DNA of 64,000 nt from Geosiphon pyriformis (GCA_016748015.1 JAAOMT010000302.1:1-64000), one strand, 5' to 3'. Shown: positions 48,585 through 62,165, counted from the stretch's first letter. Numbers and translations are program-made. The notes: a model not told the origin generated them from the letters alone.

Positions 48585-48698
48585 GCAGCAATCACCAAAT
48601 AGTGTTGGCAGCAAGCACCATTTTGCGATTGCAGCAAATACCATATTATAATAGCAGCAAACACCGTATTATAATAACAACACACACTATTTGAAAAT
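48585..48698. repeat. 23-bp minisatellite, five copies
   Basis: Units start at 48585, 48608, 48631, 48654 and 48677. Each begins GCAGCAA.CACC (the last is ACAACACACAC), followed by a variable AT-rich half. Spacing is exactly 23 bases for the first four units and 22 for the last. There are no unique spacers, so it is not a CRISPR array. Confidence 0.85.
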
Positions 48699-51600
48699 AT
48701 CAAAAATAGAGTATTAAAATATGTTATTTCATAGAACTACAAATATGTATATATACAGTAGTTTTAATATTGAGAAAAAGGCACCTTGAATGAAACTATC
48801 ATTCATTAGCAGAATTCATTGAAAGATTAAAAATAAATAAGTATTTATTGATTTAATTTAAATAATAATTCACATGTAGAAAATAGATGAATTAATTTTA
48901 TGATTTAACTTTTTAAAAATAGAAAAAATTTAGAAATTTGGTAAATTACATTTAGTTAAGACATAATAAATAAAATATTTTGTAAAAAATATTATATAAT
49001 TAAAATAAAATTTTAAAAAATAATAATTATGTATTAATAAAACTAACAAAAAAGCAAATTAAATGAAGAAATTTCAAAAATAAAATAAAATTAACAGTTA
49101 ATTCATTAATTATTTATTTATTTAGATTTTGAATTTAAATAAAAAAAAATAATAGCTCTTTAAAAAACAAAAACAAAAACTTGAAATAAATATAAAAGTC
49201 TACAACACAATTTTAATATTGACAATTTTATTTTGATTTTTTGTAAAATTATACAATTTATAATTAAAAAAATAAAAAATAAAATAAACAATCACAAAAT
49301 AAAAAAAATCATTTTTTTACAATACTGTTTTTTTAAATTAATTTGTATTTATATCTATTTTACATGACATTTATTTATTATTTAGTTTATTAATTAATTA
49401 TGTAACTTGACATAATATTATAATAATGTTGCCTCAGTATTATAATTATTTAATGAACTGGCAAAAAATTATGGTTGTGTTACTTTTGTATTTGAAATTT
49501 TATTGGTAATGTAAAGCTATTATTAATACTTGATGATTATACTTCTATGTTAATTATGTGATTCTTGTCAATTTGTTAATTATTGCTGATTTTGATTATA
49601 AAATAATAGTTTTAATTTATTTATTTTTTGCTTACACTAATTTATGATATAAAATTTTTTTTTAACAAGAATGTATATTTACTTATATAATAAATATAAA
49701 TTAAGTCGTTAATATTTAGATAATCAGATATTTTTTCTATAGTTTTATAAAGTTTTGTTTATATAACTAATAAAAAAACAAATAAACAAAGTTAATAATT
49801 TATTTAACAATCAAATTAATAATTAATTTAATGATTAATTTTAAAAATAAAATAGCTAAATATATAGTGTTATTAACTAATACATGATTAAAATAGTGAA
49901 AAATAAATGTTATATATAAAAAAAATGAATTATAATAGAACAAAATCTTTAATTTTAATTTAATAAAATGATAATTTTTAACAAAAGCTTAATAATAAAA
50001 AGTATTTAAAATTAAATTTTGACGAATATAATAATAATTTCATTAACCTTAAATAAAAAATTATTAATTTTAACAATAATTGTTTAAATATTTACTGATA
50101 AGTAATAATATTTTTATTTAATTTATAATCTTCGAAAAAGTGAAAAACTGTTTATAAATGGAGAGATTATATATATATTTTAACAAGACATTATGTAAAT
50201 AAAACTTTTAATCATGACATAATTGAATATAAATTGTTTTATTTATTTTATTAAAAATAATAATAATTCTATTAAGAAAAACTGATATTAAAAACAAAGT
50301 TATTTAAGTATTAGTTATCATGATTTGTTTTTTATTTTGTGTGTTGAGATTAATGAAAATAGAAATCATCAAGATAAAGATATTCAAAAAAATTTTATTA
50401 TAATCCAATTTATACATGTGAGATTTTAAGAATAGTTTAAACGCAGCTGGAGTCTAATATTTGTTTCAATTTTTATTGTATTTCTGAACTCGAAAATTCT
50501 GTGCTCAACATGAAATATGAGCTTATTCAAAGTTGTATTAACTCTCTTTATATTTCAATTTTTTCCATAAAAACTGGCTTATTAATATTATTAAAACAGT
50601 AAAATTAATTATAAGTATATTTATCAAATTTTTAAATAGTCATTGCTAAGCCAGATTGCCATATGAAGCATAAGATGTTTAATTCATAGGATTAATCAAA
50701 ACAATCAAAAAAGATTTTTTTTTTTTTTTAATAATCTCAATCTGACAAGGCCATTTTTTTTTTCAAAAAACGAAATAAACATAACAATTTTCAAATTTCC
50801 TATATTCAGTTTACTTTTGAGATGAAATAACCGATTGATCTGACATAAAAAGCAAGTCATTTCTCATTTGTAATATTATGTGCGATTAGTTTCCATAACA
50901 AAATGATAGCAGAAAATTATTCTTTATGAAAATCTAATAAAAATAAATCATATTATACCAATAGACTTTCCCTCATTAATTCTATCATTTAATAGGATTC
51001 AAAAGCATTTTTTTTCAAGTAAAGTTATCAATTAAAACTGATTAGTAATGTTGTGATTTACTCTTTATTTAACTTTGATGATAAAAGTTAGAGTCTTCTT
51101 TTTGAGATATTATATATAGAGTATTATGGAGAAAGTGAACAAAATTCATGTGAAAATCAGAAATTTATTTTAAACATTTGTAAACTTTTATTGATCTAAT
51201 ATCTTTAAGATTTAGCTTCTCATATTCGAAATATTGATTATCAAATTATTTTAAATAAAGGTCAAAATGTCAGTATTATAACATAATTTTATTGTATGGG
51301 AATATGTGCTTAAAATTAAGATAGTTCAAATATTTTCAGAAACCGAAATTCTTAGATTCATAGAAGTTTCGGCTTTTCTACAGAAAAGTGAAACTTTAAA
51401 ATAGAACCGAAAAAAGTATAATTATTAGAAAAATAAGAAAATTCTTTGAGAGAAGTTAAGATCTTATGGAAAGAACAATATATTATTTAGTAATAAATGA
51501 CCTAGACAGATAGTTATCGTTAGAAAAATAATTTACACTCATTAAAACATTTTCATCAATAATCAACGGCTCAACATATAAAATTGCTCGATAAGTCTTT

Positions 51601-51721
51601 TACCGTGATTGACAAAGTTTAGATGGGGATGTTTGTTCCTTGCATTTTATAATTTGGAAAATAATATCTAACTTTTAAGAAAACTGTATAAAAAAAATTA
51701 ATATACAGGGTTACATCCTTT

Positions 51722-52056
51722 AAGTGTACAACCTATATATATTCTGTATGTGCAAATGATTCTGAGTTCCCAAGTATACTAAAATACTCTCTATAAATGA
51801 TGATTTTATAATAATGATCAATTAGAAGTTTCTGATTGTTTGTTAGATAATGATGATATATAGCATTAAATCTAGTTTAGATTGTTTTGATTAGCTTGGT
51901 GGCTGGTCAGGTGTAAAAAGTGCACAGTTTTACATTTACTGTGAAACAATATCTATTTTATTATTGGATATTCTTTAAATGGATACTTTCTCTAAAACGC
52001 ATTAATATAATAGTGATCCCAAGAGTGTGCACTTATAAAGTTACTACTGTAGTAAA
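51722..52056 (+). repeat. Dispersed repeat, copy 2
   Basis: It is homologous to 33934-34201 in the same orientation and is longer by an internal block near 51850-51930 (TTAGCTTGGTGGCTGGTCAG) that copy 1 lacks or has lost. No coding capacity was found. Confidence 0.7.
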
Positions 52057-53536
52057 AATTAATTTGATTATTTAACATTCAATATTTTCATAAATAAAGT
52101 TTAGCTGATATCGTTGAATTCCTGATCCGTCAATAAAAGATAGTAAGAATAATAAAATTCCTTGCAAGAACTCTATGTGACTCAGAGGTAATTAAGTCTG
52201 TAAAAGGGTTTCTGATATAATTTCTATATTTTTTTATGAAAATTTTCCTTTAAGATGAAAAAAGTTGATCGCTCTTTTAATCTTTGCCTAAATTTTTGAA
52301 TCAAGCCAAAAAATTTGTTAAAAAAAAGTTCACAAACCTTCTTCTTTTCTGAGATACCTACCTGCTATTTCTTTTGCAACCGGTAATAAGGGTAGTCATG
52401 ACCTAAAAGATTCGATTCGATTCCATTCTATTTGATTCGATTCATAATTCTTTCAATGACACAATTTAATTCAACATTTTTCATTTCAAAATAAATTGTG
52501 ATTTAATATTACTAGAAAATCTTTTTGACCATGTGAAAAATCTAGTTTGGAAATGAGGAAATTATTTTCGTTTCTTTTATTTTGTTTTTATTAATTTATT
52601 TGGAGATAATTATATCTTAGAAACTGTACAATTTTTTTATTTATAAATCTTTTATTTAAAATATTCAATTTTGACCTCCCTCAATCAATCAGACTAGAAT
52701 TTTTTTCGCTTCTTTTTTCGAAGGACATGGTTAGCTCATTTACTTTTCATTATATATCTCATCTTAAATTTTAGATTGAGGTTCTAGAAACTTATCTGTA
52801 TCGGGAATTCGGAATATAGTTGATTTCGATTTTTCATTGAGAAACCGCTTTTGCCTTGTAAAAGAAAATATTATAAGCTTAAATCTTTTTTTTTTGTTAT
52901 TTGATTATTATTATTATTTTCATAATAAAAACTTTGATATCTTTTATTTTAAAGAGTCAAAAATAAAATTAATTTAATTGTCTTCTTATGTGATTCAAAT
53001 GAACTTTTTTCTAATCTAAACTCAAAGAAGACTACTAAAAAATGTTCCACTATACCTGATGTCAAAATAATAAAGTAACTTTAAAAATTTCTATTATTTA
53101 ATTGTTCAGATTTTCAGATGTTGTATGTGCGACATTAAATTTCATTATAGCCAAAATATTTTCATTAGCTAATAGTAAATTATAATTAATTATAAATGAT
53201 TTCCATTTCTAATTTTTTTAATTAATAAAGCTGAAACAAAAAGGTTTATTAAACCTCCGTATCCCTCAAGGACATTTTTTAAAAATTTTAATTTTTTTAA
53301 AAATTTATACTGAAATAAAGTCTCTCTCAAAATTGAACATTCCCTCTTATCATTTTTGAGGTTTAATAATATTAATGAAAAAATTTTTTTTTCCAAAGAA
53401 TTTAATATTTTTCTTTACAAAAAATATTCTTTATTCAACTTTATAAAGTTTACCCATAAATTTTTCAAAATCAATATTAAAAATCTCCAGAAATTAATTA
53501 TCACTACGATTTTCAATCTTTATCAACCAATCGAAT

Positions 53537-53788
53537 ATGAATGTAAAACGAAATCAAGCATCTGTTTGTCTCAAGCAAAATCTGATTTCTCTTAATGGAA
53601 ACATCGCAAGAATTCAAGATATAGCAAATACATCAAATAACATTAACAGTATTAATTCAACATCAAACACAAGGGAGGAAACAACTTTCTCTATTTCCCG
53701 AGAAACTCCTTTGGCTAAAGATTCCAGAATAATTGTACCTCGTCAGGATGAATTTACTATAACTAATTTTTTTCGTACTCATCCATAA
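53537..53788 (+). CDS. Hypothetical small protein, 83 aa
   Basis: The frame is open from ATG 53537 (MNVKRNQASVCLKQN) to a TAA. The composition is polar, with Asn/Ser/Thr-rich middle residues (TSNNINSINSTSNT) and then ETPLAKDSRIIVPRQDEF, and it looks more like protein than the neighbouring frames. The end (RIIVPR, then TNFFRTHP) faintly recalls gene A (HIIPR, then LLFIQHP), which is followed there by a membrane segment; no membrane segment follows here. It could be a complete small gene, a first exon, or a truncated relative of that family. An antisense frame of similar length overlaps it. Confidence 0.4.
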   Translation: MNVKRNQASVCLKQNLISLNGNIARIQDIANTSNNINSINSTSNTREETTFSISRETPLAKDSRIIVPRQDEFTITNFFRTHP

Positions 53789-54706
53789 AAATGGCCCTGG
53801 TTTTCTTGAACATTCACAATTAATAGTTAAAATATAGATTTTTCCTTTCTTTAACCATCTCATAGACATTTGTAAAGTAGCCAAGGTATTTTACTTGGTT
53901 TAAACAATATATTCATTTTAACCTGCTAGGAATAGAATAAATGAATATATTATCTCTAATATCAACATTGTATTCTTTATAAAGTCAAAGTCATTATGTA
54001 CCTTTTTTTTATAAAGAAAATCCCAATATAATAGACTTTTTAAAAAAATTATAGCTTTTTATAAAGTAAACTTAAATACTATTTTAATAATAATAATAAT
54101 AATGAAATAAAAACATTTATGAAACCTTATTTTCAATTGATATTAATTTTTAAACTTGGAAAAAATTCAACTTATATTGATTATTATTCTTATTCTTATT
54201 ATTCTTATACCTATTTCTTTTTTGATTTGAATATTTTAATACAAAATATCATAATTTTTTTCTTTTTTTTTGAAATTGTATTATTATTAGCTTTAATAAA
54301 AAATTATTAAATAAACAATTAATATATTTGTTATTAAATTCTAAAAACATCAATTGGAACTTAAAATTATAGCAGCTATGTTATTTTTTAAAAATATTAC
54401 CAATTGTGATTTTATATTAATTGAATAATTTACTTTTTTTTTGTTTATAAAACTTTTTAATTATTTTTATTGTTATATAATTACAATTCCTTTGGTTATT
54501 TATTAGTGTATTACTTTGATTTGTAATAATAATAACAATAATATAAAAAAGATGATAAATTTTTTTTTGTTAATTTTTTAACTATTAAAAACTTAAAAGT
54601 TATTAAATTTTAAATTTTAAATTTTCTTTTACTTAAATTATATGCTGTCTAAGTATTTTAATTCAATACTGTTTACCAAAAAGCTTTTTACAACAGTAAA
54701 AATGGT

Positions 54707-54985
54707 TTAAAAATGAGTTAACAGAGTATTTCTTTTACAAAATTTGATAATGTTGTAATTAAGTTCTTTAAAGTAAATAACACAATTGTTAGCATTAATG
54801 TTTTTTGAATTTCCATTTGAGTAATGAATGAGGTTTTCAAGAAGATTTTGCTTGATTTCTGTGATGTTATAATTTCCAAAGAGATAATTGTTAATTTGGT
54901 TTTTGATGTATTGAAAAAGTGTTTTCTTAAAGGCTGTGATTTCGTTTTGGATTTCAAATTGTTGTTTACAGTAAGTATAAATTGA
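54707..54985 (-). pseudogene. Degenerate coding segment of unknown, probably mobile, origin
   Basis: A minus-strand frame is open for 93 codons without an ATG start. It reads QQFEIQNEITAFKKTLFQY, then NQINNYLFGNYNITEIKQN and YFKELNYNIIKFCKRN, ending at a TAA at 54707. The stop TAG just upstream is followed by more protein-like sequence in the same frame (VTALDITTLKCY), so the gene was longer. Regular helix-like composition and lack of low-complexity repeats suggest real former coding sequence. I do not recognise the family. Its setting, in AT-rich DNA rich in dead elements, suggests a transposon gene (inference). Confidence 0.4.
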
Positions 54986-57329
54986 CTAATAGCACTTTAG
55001 AGTTGTTATGTCTAATGCAGTTACCACTTTGATTTAATTGTTGCTGTGTTATTTTTATGGGAGAGCACCAAATGTTATCAAAAGTTTTGGGTCTCTTTTT
55101 CTGAATGCTGTTAATGTTGTTTGCTATGAATTCTTAATTATTGGAAGCTAATAAACCTTTAATAACTGAATTTATCTTCAAATTATTTCCTATAATTTGA
55201 ACTGCTGAACTTATAAGTAGAATGGTTAATTCTGTGCCAGTTATTTGTATAGTTATTTTACAATGAAAGTCAACTTTTTTCCAAGAAATGCTTGTTTAAA
55301 AGCTCACTAAAATGTGTAATTACTTTGCTGTAAAAGTTAACTCTTTTACAAAAATTTTGTCTGTAGGCTATCTTAATAATTATAATAAACAAAAAAATAA
55401 AAATAAAAGAAATGTAAAAGAAAAGAAATTTCATTAAAAGAATTGTTTTCTGTTCAGGTCTCGAGTCACTAACAGATTATTAAAACTAATAGTTAATCAA
55501 TTTCAAAATGTTAGTTGGAATTTAGGGAATTTCAATTCGTAACTAATTAAAAATAAATTATGTTTTTGAAGTATTTAATGTTTTATTAATTTGTACTAAA
55601 AAACTTGTTCTAAGAAAGATAATTCTAAGGTAAGATTGTTATTTTGAGATAAGATACATTTTTTCAAAGTAAGAAGCTCTTTTTTTTATACAATTTGTTA
55701 TAGTACTAGTCTTTGAACTTGCACTTTTCTCTTTGCTATCATTTAAATAAACTAAAGATATATTTTAGTAAATTACAAATTGTTTCTATAAACTATGAAT
55801 TATTTCAGTGAACTATTGAATTAATTTAAAAATTCTACAAATTTCAGCAAATTTTCGAATGTTATAAAGTTCGGGGTATTGCATAATCTAATTATTGCAT
55901 TTGTGTTTGTACAAATCAAGTTATTAATTGAATAGTGATATTTGATAATTCAATTAACTAACAAGTAATAATTGAAATAATAATAATATATGCTATTTAA
56001 GAATAGAAATTATAAGGATAATTTCATGTTAATTATGGACTAAATTTTATTGGTAACAAAGTCTTCTCTAAACAAAGATAAAGAACTTATGTTTTTTTAA
56101 CTTAATATAGTTTGAATGTTTTAAAGGGTTAATAAAATATTTGTTCTACTTTGTGCCATAACTAAAGTAGATATTTGGGATAAAAAGCTCGAATTACTTA
56201 AAAAAAGTTCAAAAACAGGTGTTGTTTAATAGCTTTTTTCATTCTCAGTTTTTAAGAAAGTTTTAATTTGTTGATTTAAGATTTAAATTCAAGAAGAAAT
56301 TAACTAAAGATAACTGAGAATAATAATTAATTGATATAATTGTCTTGAGTTTCAAATCTTTATTAAAATATGTTTAATTAAAAAAATAAACAATTTATGT
56401 CAAGTAAGTTTTGACTGAAGTTCAATTAAAAACCAATTCCAGAAATCTTAGAATTCTCGACTAAATTGTTTTTAATTGAGAAACAAATAAGACAAAATGA
56501 AAAAAGTAAAGTTCAATATAGGCTAAATTATTTTAATTGTGTGCTATAAAGTAATTTTGTGTTTTTATTGCTAGAAAAGAATAATTATTTATACAATAAT
56601 AAATAATTTAAGAATTTAACACTTCACAGAAAGTATTATTTTTATGTTATGATTAAATTAACAAATAGCAAAAAGAATAATATTATATGACAATAAAAAT
56701 ATTAAAAAGATAATTCACTTTTAATAAGTGAATTAAATTAGTAAAAATTTAATATGCAAAATCAGTTTCATAAATATCTCAGTTATTATTCTTTTCAAAA
56801 GATAATAAGAGAATTTAAAAATATAAAAATGGTTTATATTGTCAATAAAGATAACATACTAATATAATTCTATGTTTTACATAAAAAAAAATAAAAAAAT
56901 TAATATTATTGTATTAATTGAGTATAATTTAAATTTAAATGCTCTTTTATAACTTTTGAAATGTTTTAATTATATATAATCAAAAAAAAAATTAATAATT
57001 ACATTAATAATTTAATTAATAATCAGATCAATAATTAAGTTAATAATTAAGTCAATAATTAAATCAATAATTAAGTTAATAATTAAATTAACAATTTATT
57101 TTAAAATAGACTGGTTAATTATGTGATATTAATGATTAATACATATAGTTAATTATAACTAAATAAATAGATAAAATTTAAAAAGTAAAAGTTTTATTTG
57201 TAATAATGTATTTAATAATTATTAATTAAATTAAAATTTGTTATAATATATTTAACACTATTATTGTGAATATTATCAAAAAACCTAATAGATTTTATAT
57301 ATATCTTAATCCAAATCAAGCTATTTTTT
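54986..57329. other. AT-rich DNA, upstream remains of the 54.7-kb segment and repeats
   Basis: 54.99-55.4 kb probably holds further decayed parts of the element above: protein-like pieces in shifting frames on the minus strand. The rest is AT-rich without recognisable genes and includes the 12-bp tandem repeat at 57030-57089. Confidence 0.4.
57030..57089. repeat. 12-bp tandem repeat, five copies
   Basis: Five head-to-tail units of AATAATTAA plus GTT, GTC, ATC, GTT and ATT start at 57030, 57042, 57054, 57066 and 57078. The surrounding 150 bases contain further imperfect copies, and a related stretch occurs at about 49795-49840. Confidence 0.85.
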
Positions 57330-59300
57330 AAATATAGCCAGTTAATTAAGTTATATGCTTTGTGTATATTCTATAAAACTAATTAGAGTTTACAATTTTT
57401 TTTAAAAATATTTTTTATAATAAAATCAATAACAAAAATAGAAAACTATATTATAACATAAAAATTGTTTTTGCAAAGAACATTAAAAGTATTAAAAACC
57501 AAAAAAATCTTATTAGAAAAATATCAGAAAAATTTTTTAGCCAATATTAATAAGAACTTTTTTTATTTGTAAAGTTTAGAAATTATTAAAATTTAAGCTT
57601 TCTTTTAAAACAACAAAACTGATTTATATATTAAACAAAAATTTAAAATATTTAAAAACATTCTTAAAACTAACTTATTATAATATATCCAAAACTTATT
57701 TGAAATTTTAGATAATTTTATAGCTTTTTTATTAAGCAAATTTTTAATTATACTTATTATTTTATCAAAAAAAATAATCTTTATAACTCCAAAAAATGTT
57801 TTATTATTTATATAGTTAAATAACAAATATTAACAATACTAATTATTTAAACAAAAAACAAAATCTTTTTTTTGTCTATTTTTTTATAATTTTATCTATT
57901 TTAAATTTAATTATCAAATAATTCAAATCTACTTTGTAAAATAAATATTCTAAAACATTTCTAATAATATGGTTTTTATTAATTTTAAAATTTTTTATCT
58001 TTTTACTAATAACAATTCTAATCTGCATTTTTTCAATTTATTAAGACTTTACAAGCTTAAAAATACAATAAAACTTTTTTATTTTTAATAAAACAGACCT
58101 TATAATATTAAAATCAATATTTAATTTAAAAAGTTTTGTAATATAAAAAGCATTATTAACATCTAAAAAGAGCTAAAAATCCAAAAAAATCAAGAATAGT
58201 ATTTAGTTTTAAATACAAAGTTTTTAATTTGTAAAATTAAAGTAAAAATTTGATAAAAACACTTTATTAGCCAAAAAACATATTACTTTTTAAATAATAT
58301 TCTATATTGTATTTATATCTAAAGACTTTATAATAACAAATTTATTAACATATATAGTAATAATAGCTAAAATAAAACTTTTAAATTAGTCTTATTTTAA
58401 TATATTAGTATTTTTAAAGTTAAATTATTAGTAATTTCTGTTGGTTTGTTTGTGAAAAAAAAATTAATTATATGTTTAAAAAACTATTTAAATCAACAAA
58501 AAAATATATAATATTGTAATTAATATTGAAAAAATTCTTTATATTTAAAACACTTTTATTAATTATTATATTAAAAGCAAATATGTATTAATATTTTTTT
58601 TAATATTTTTTAAGTTTTTTTATATACAAATTTTTATAGTTATACTTTTTATTAAAAATTTGATTAAATTTTAATTTAGATATTTTTTAAAACTAACAGA
58701 TTTTTTTAACTTATTTTTATTAAAGTCACTATTTAGAATTACAAAAAAAAATTTATTAAAAGCTTTAACAATTAATGTATTATATTTTTAGCTTAAATAA
58801 AACATATAGCCAAAATAATATTAGCATATAATCTTAAAATAAAAACTAAAAGATTTTTTTGAAAAGTAATCTTATTAATAAAAATCTATTATTTATTTTA
58901 ACAATTTTATATATATATTTTATTAGACAATTGTTTATTATTATAGTTATACTAAAATCAAAATAACCAGAATCTAGATAAAAAATATTAATCTTAATAT
59001 TATCAAACTTATTTATAATTCAGTAATAAATTTTGTTTTTTAGTTTTATTTTAATAATTATAAAAACCAAATTATATTCTGTTTTATAAGATTGTTTATT
59101 TCATATATATTACAAATAGTAATTTTCCAAATTAAACTACTTATTAAAAGAAAAAAAAAACTTAGAAACTAGTACTAAAACTAATAAATCTAACCTAATC
59201 AAAACAATATAAATTGAGCTTTTTAATATTAACATTTTTAATTCTAAACTACCAATCTTGACAGTAAAAATTTTATTGCCAATCATACTTAAAAAAATTA
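57330..59300 (-). mobile_element. LINE copy 2, 5' half only, nearly erased
   Basis: It aligns with 45160-47100 of copy 1 in the same orientation. For example, TTTGTGTATATTCTATA near 57359 matches TTTGTGCATATTCTATA near 45195, and the frame at 57605-57826 (-), with KLVLRMFLNILNF, is the family's reverse-transcriptase entry region. The 3' half (RNase H and C-terminal end) is missing. The sequence has moved so far to A and T that almost no other protein can be read. Ends are approximate. Confidence 0.65.
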
Positions 59301-61608
59301 CTTGAAACATTTACAGAATAAAAAAAAAGAAATCAGAATTACTTATTAATATATTAATCTTAATATTTATAGGTATAATTATTTACATAATTAATAATTA
59401 GATAGTTAAAAATAGCTATATTACAATTGTATTCAATTTAACTGTAATTATTAAAATTTAATTAACCAAAAATTTTAGAGATTATTTAAGAATATTTAAC
59501 TGAATATTTAAAAACAAAACTAAAGAAAAAAAAAAGAAAAAAACTAAAAATTTAAAATTAGCTATATTCTAAAAAACTAACTTTGAAAAAGAAATAAAAA
59601 ATTTAATTGACAATTTATGTTCAAAATACTCTTTCAAAAAACATTAAATAAAAAATTAAGACTGTTTTTTTGATATAAATTTTTGTAAGTCTAAATTTAT
59701 TAAATTTAAAAAAGTGAAAATTAGATCTGAATATAAGAATTAAGAAGACATTAATGAAACATATTAAAAAAACATGATCAAATTTTTTATATGCAGAACA
59801 AAATAATAAATCTAATCTAATCTATTTTAAAAATAAGTTTTTAAAAACTAAAATTTTATTTAAAGCTAATATTATATTGAGTTTGAAATTAAAACATATT
59901 ATAACATATTTCGTTTATATATATAATTGAGTAATAATTAATAACACAAAATTTTTTTATTAATTAATTCTATAAAGTTTTACAAATTATAAGTAGTAGT
60001 TTTTATTAGTAAAATATAAAACAAGACTTTATATATGTTTTTAGATTCTTATAATGCTTTGTTTATATTAATTCTTATTATTTTAACAATATTTTTTCTG
60101 ATTAACACAAATTATTTAAAAGTCAGCAGATTAATTTGTTCTTAATTATTAAATTTTATTAAAGTTTTTTGTCATAATTCAATTGATTATATCTTAATTA
60201 ATCTAATATCGCTAAATTTAAACAAAACAGTACATATAATTATTTTAAATGTTTTTATAAAAAATTTTTTAACAATTACAATTCAATTTGTATAATTGTT
60301 TATTGATTTTTTTAGATTATTGTTTATCTCAATTTTGCTTATTTTGGCTATATTGTCTTAGTTAGTATTAATAATTTATTAAATAGTAGTAATAAAATCT
60401 TTTTCAGTTTAATAATATTTTTAAAGCAAAAAAAGTTGGTACTAGTATGAATTATGATTTTTTTGAGGGTTTTTTAAATTTGATATAAAAAAATATTGAA
60501 CTTTTCCTCTTTTTTTATTCTTTTAAAATTAATGTAAATGTGTTTGTTAGAAAGTTTTTTGTATTAAATTGTTTTTATTATTATTGAACTTACTATTTAT
60601 ATCTAAATACACATCAAATCTATAAGAAGACTTAATCAAGAAAACATTTTTATTATTATTAAAATGTTTAATATTATTAATAAGAACTTTTTTTTTAAAA
60701 GAAAAAATTACTTACTGAACCATAAAAAATCTCTTTGAACACCTTTTTTTTTGACATATTACTACTTAAGACAGCTTTTAAGTCTATCACAAAAGGATTA
60801 TTAACTTAAAAAATAATAAATATATTAGACAGAATAAAAAACTTTTTTTTCGAAAATTTTAGTAATAAAAAAATTAATAATTTAATTAACTTAGTTAATA
60901 AAAGCAGTTTTATTACTAAATTAAATTTTATTATATTTATTTTTTAAAATTACAATATTTTAATATCAAAAAAATATATTATATAATTTTGTGTATAAAA
61001 TAAGAATTTTATAAATTAAAGCTTAAAATTTAAAAAATTTTTACAAAATAAATATACAATAATATTAGATAGTTATATAATTACAAAAATTATAAACAAA
61101 AAAAATTTAATTTTGGTATTTATATAACAAAAGTTTTACATATTATTTTCTATTAATTATATAAAAAAAATGTACAATATTGTTTTTTTAAACATAAAAA
61201 TTTGAAACTTGTAAAAATTTACATTAAATAAACTTTATAAAAAGTTTTGGTTTTTTTAACAGTTAAGTATTTTAATATCTTAAATTAAAAACAAAACCTT
61301 AATACAAACAATAATTTGTTTATAATACTACAAAAAAATTTGTGTTCAAGAATTGGTACAATAAAACAATTAGAATCTTTAATAATAAATTAGTAAGTAC
61401 TAAAATTGCAGATCTGATTGGAACTTTTATGGATAAAATTTGGATTCTCATGTAAAATTCAGAGTTGAATATGAAAAAAATGATTCAATTATAATGATGA
61501 TTATTTTGCACCATATAATTTATAGTATAACTGATTAATGTTGTCTTAACTAGCTTAGATGTAAATAGTTAAGCTTTTTCTATTATTTATTATTGTGTAG
61601 CTTTGAAA
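59301..61608. other. Extremely AT-rich DNA, nothing recognised
   Basis: This is low-complexity A/T sequence with scattered homopolymers. Parts may be further decay of the LINE family, but no alignable stretch or open frame supports a call. Confidence 0.4.
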
Positions 61609-62165
61609 GAGTCGAGTTAACTCTCTCTGATTTGGGATCTGACTCGTAAGAATTATAAATATTCTGATACAAGTCAAAATCTCATGACTTGACTTGAATC
61701 GCCGAGTCTTATATATAAGTAGATCAAATCTCAATTTAACTTTTTTAACTTTGTTTTTGAAAATAATATGTTTGATAGTAATACTAAAATAGATACTATA
61801 GTTACTATAACTGAAAAAAAGAAGAGAGCATGACTTTGGAATTTTTATGAGGCACTTGACAATAAAAAAGCTAAATTTAGCTTTCACAAGTAAGTATTTT
61901 CAATTATAAGAATATGCTTTTATTAATTAATTATTATTTGTTTAGCCTATTTATTAATAGGTTTTTAATAGCCAAGATATAAAACGAAATGGGTCTAGTA
62001 CTACCTCATTAATGAGAATAAAATAAAATTTCTACGCGTAACAAATAACGAGTCGAGCGGGTCATAGGCTACTAAACTCGACTCGATTTCTTAAAAATGA
62101 AAATTTTCTGAGTCGAACCGAGTCAGGCCACGACTCGACCCGATTCGACTCGTTAGGAGCCCTAC
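61609..62165. repeat. GAGTC/GACTC-rich repeat element
   Basis: The element is bounded by GAGTCGAGTT at 61609 and GACTCGTTAGGAGCCC near 62145-62161. It carries many GAGTC and GACTC pentamers, among them ACTCGACTCGATTTC near 62075 and CGACTCGACCCGATTCGACTC near 62131. It is far more GC-rich than its surroundings at both ends, with an AT-rich middle. No coding sequence is seen. It is probably a non-autonomous dispersed element. Confidence 0.6.

Larger units (their letters stand above)
47496..53536. other. AT-rich intergenic DNA with repeats
   Basis: 47.5-50.3 kb is extremely AT-rich and contains the 23-bp minisatellite listed separately. 50.3-53.5 kb is of ordinary composition, with one copy of the dispersed repeat (51722-52056) and a GATTCGATTC-rich patch at about 52410-52445. 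No exon of a known family was found. Open frames at 53190-53396 (-) and 53356-53595 (+) lack support. Confidence 0.45.

Noticed and set aside
48585-48698. Regular short repeats considered as a CRISPR array.
   Set aside because: Units are contiguous, without unique spacers of constant length, and the host appears eukaryotic; it is a minisatellite.
54119-54310. Plus-strand frame with repeated Tyr-Ser motifs.
   Set aside because: It is low-complexity translation of TTATTC/TATTCT repeats.
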